This document shows, piece after piece, positions 6,760-7,948 of a stretch of 7,948 bases of DNA. Location of the stretch: the NCBI GenBank assembly GCA_030427215.1, contig JAUHXB010000048.1:1-7948 (forward strand). The letters run 5' to 3'. The notes under the pieces are model-generated. The model made no database searches. It saw nothing but the letters and a program-made list of their open reading frames with translations, and was not told the DNA's origin. Every line of letters begins with the position of its first letter. Positions within the stretch are counted from its first letter, which is position 1. The position numbers and the translations under genes are program-made. The stretch comes from Alphaproteobacteria bacterium (lineage in GTDB: Bacteria; Pseudomonadota; Alphaproteobacteria; Micavibrionales; UBA1664).

Positions 6760-6771
6760 AAAAATAAAACG

Positions 6772-7948
6772 ATGCTTAAAAACCCACGTTGGAAATTAAT
6801 TACAATCGGGATTGTTGTCCTTTTTGGGCTGTCGTTCGCCATACCCACTATGGTTGGTAAGGACGGTCGTGAGTGGATTTCAAATAACCTGCCATCATGG
6901 GTGCCATCACAATCGGTAAATTTGGGGTTAGACCTTCAGGGTGGATCTCATATCCTTCTCGACATTGGCTTTGATGTTGTATTTTCCGATTATATGGATG
7001 GCATTGCGGATAGCCTTCGCCGATCCATGCGCACTGATAATCTGTCGTTCAATACCATTTCTGCCAGTCGTGATTCGGTGACAATTTCATCATCCGAAGG
7101 CGAGGCGGTGCGTCGTGCAATTCGAACGCTTGATCCGTTGCTTGATATCGAAACAGATGGTTTAAACACAATTATCACATTATCCGACGCGCAAAATCGT
7201 GACATTGTGACGAACACGATTAATCAGACGATTGAAATTGTTCGTCGCCGTGTTGATGAAACGGGAACGAATGAACCTGTGATCACGCGTCAAGGTGACA
7301 GACGTGTCCTTGTTCAACTTCCTGGTGTAGATGATCCTGAGCGCATTAAAGACCTTCTTGGTAAAACGGCAAAGCTTGGTTTTCACCTTGTTGACGAACG
7401 CGCTACGCGTACGGGCCGCGGTGGTGCAGGCGCACTTGTTCTGCCTATGATGAATGAACCGGGCCGTGAAATGGGCGTCAAACGCCGTGCCATGATTACG
7501 GGTGAAATGTTGACCAACGCCTCAACAGGGTTTGATCAAGGTGGTATGCCTGTTGTGAATTTTCGTTTGGATGCACGCGGGGCGGATCGCTTCTGTCGTG
7601 TCTCACGCGACAATGTTGGTAAACCATTCGCCGTTGTTTTAGATAATGAAATCATTACTGCACCCGTTTTACGCGAACCTATTTGTGGCGGTCAGGGACA
7701 AATTAGCGGTGGTTTTACCGTGTCAGAGGCCAACGATCTAGCCTTATTATTGAGGGCAGGGGCATTACCTGCTCCATTGACAATTGCGGAGGAACGATCA
7801 ATCGGACCATCCCTTGGTGCCGATTCGGTTGAGGCAGGGAAAAAGGCGGCGATGGTTGGATTCGCCTTCGTCATTATTTTCATGATTATTTCATATGGCA
7901 CATTTGGAATTTTCAGCGTGATTTCATTATTAACCAACGTGATTTTAG
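6772..7948 (+). CDS. secD: Protein translocase subunit SecD, 5' part (3' end outside window)
   Basis: SecD works with SecF as an RND-like membrane complex that uses the proton gradient to pull exported proteins across the inner membrane after SecA/SecYEG. The frame is open to the right edge (392 codons); alphaproteobacterial SecD is usually somewhat over 500 residues, so roughly a quarter is missing. Visible are transmembrane helix 1 (about 8-28), the conserved LGLDLQGGSHILLDI (51-65), the periplasmic P1 region with IVRRRVDETGTNEP (156-169) and VLVQLPGVDDPERIKDLLG, and the P4-type segment KPFAVVLDNEIITAPV (284-299). LLLRAGALPAPL (325-336) and RSIGPSLGADSV, just before helix 2 (about 359-378), follow. 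Start 6772 gives the usual short MLKNPRWK N-terminus; an in-frame ATG at 6745 would add nine residues (MTTRKKNKT). secF probably follows beyond the window. Confidence 0.96.
   Translation, partial: MLKNPRWKLITIGIVVLFGLSFAIPTMVGKDGREWISNNLPSWVPSQSVNLGLDLQGGSHILLDIGFDVVFSDYMDGIADSLRRSMRTDNLSFNTISASRDSVTISSSEGEAVRRAIRTLDPLLDIETDGLNTIITLSDAQNRDIVTNTINQTIEIVRRRVDETGTNEPVITRQGDRRVLVQLPGVDDPERIKDLLGKTAKLGFHLVDERATRTGRGGAGALVLPMMNEPGREMGVKRRAMITGEMLTNASTGFDQGGMPVVNFRLDARGADRFCRVSRDNVGKPFAVVLDNEIITAPVLREPICGGQGQISGGFTVSEANDLALLLRAGALPAPLTIAEERSIGPSLGADSVEAGKKAAMVGFAFVIIFMIISYGTFGIFSVISLLTNVIL

Noticed and set aside
7946..7948. TAG at the right edge as a secD stop.
   Set aside because: It is out of frame: the secD codons end with TTA at 7945-7947, so secD simply runs off the window.

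Overview
The window carries nine protein genes, all on the + strand and closely packed. It looks like ordinary chromosome from an alphaproteobacterium of moderate to low GC. The evidence is the compact cheA-cheW-cheY-cheB-cheR order, a CheA that ends in a receiver domain, an alphaproteobacterial-style YajC/SecD pair and an iron-type superoxide dismutase. I cannot name the genus from the sequence. No phage, transposase, CRISPR array, rRNA or tRNA was seen.

Bases 1-4757 form a chemotaxis operon. It contains the 3' part of a hybrid cheA (ATP-binding kinase domain, two CheW-like domains, receiver domain), then cheW, cheY, cheB and cheR. The junctions are tight: ATGA overlap for cheA/cheW, 27 bp for cheW/cheY, TAATG overlap for cheY/cheB and 12 bp for cheB/cheR. 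Together they encode the kinase, its receptor coupler, the motor-binding regulator and the two receptor-adaptation enzymes. No receptor, cheD or cheZ lies inside the window. A DUF924 gene of unknown function starts 5 bp after cheR and probably shares the transcript.

Bases 5315-6122 hold a candidate promoter with a 9-bp direct repeat, then sodB (cytoplasmic iron superoxide dismutase), then two hairpins. The second hairpin looks like a rho-independent terminator, but its 3' arm is also the Shine-Dalgarno sequence of yajC and its T-run ends directly at the yajC ATG. This is the most interesting regulatory structure in the window.

Bases 6123-7948 carry yajC and the first ~392 codons of secD, subunits of the SecDF-YajC complex that assists Sec-dependent export. 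YajC has an unusual lysine/alanine-rich tail. A ~104-bp imperfect palindromic intergenic element separates yajC from secD, and its right end supplies an in-frame ATG upstream of the preferred secD start.

I found no new multi-gene system. The points worth following up are the yajC leader, the YajC tail, the palindromic element and the DUF924 gene attached to the che operon.
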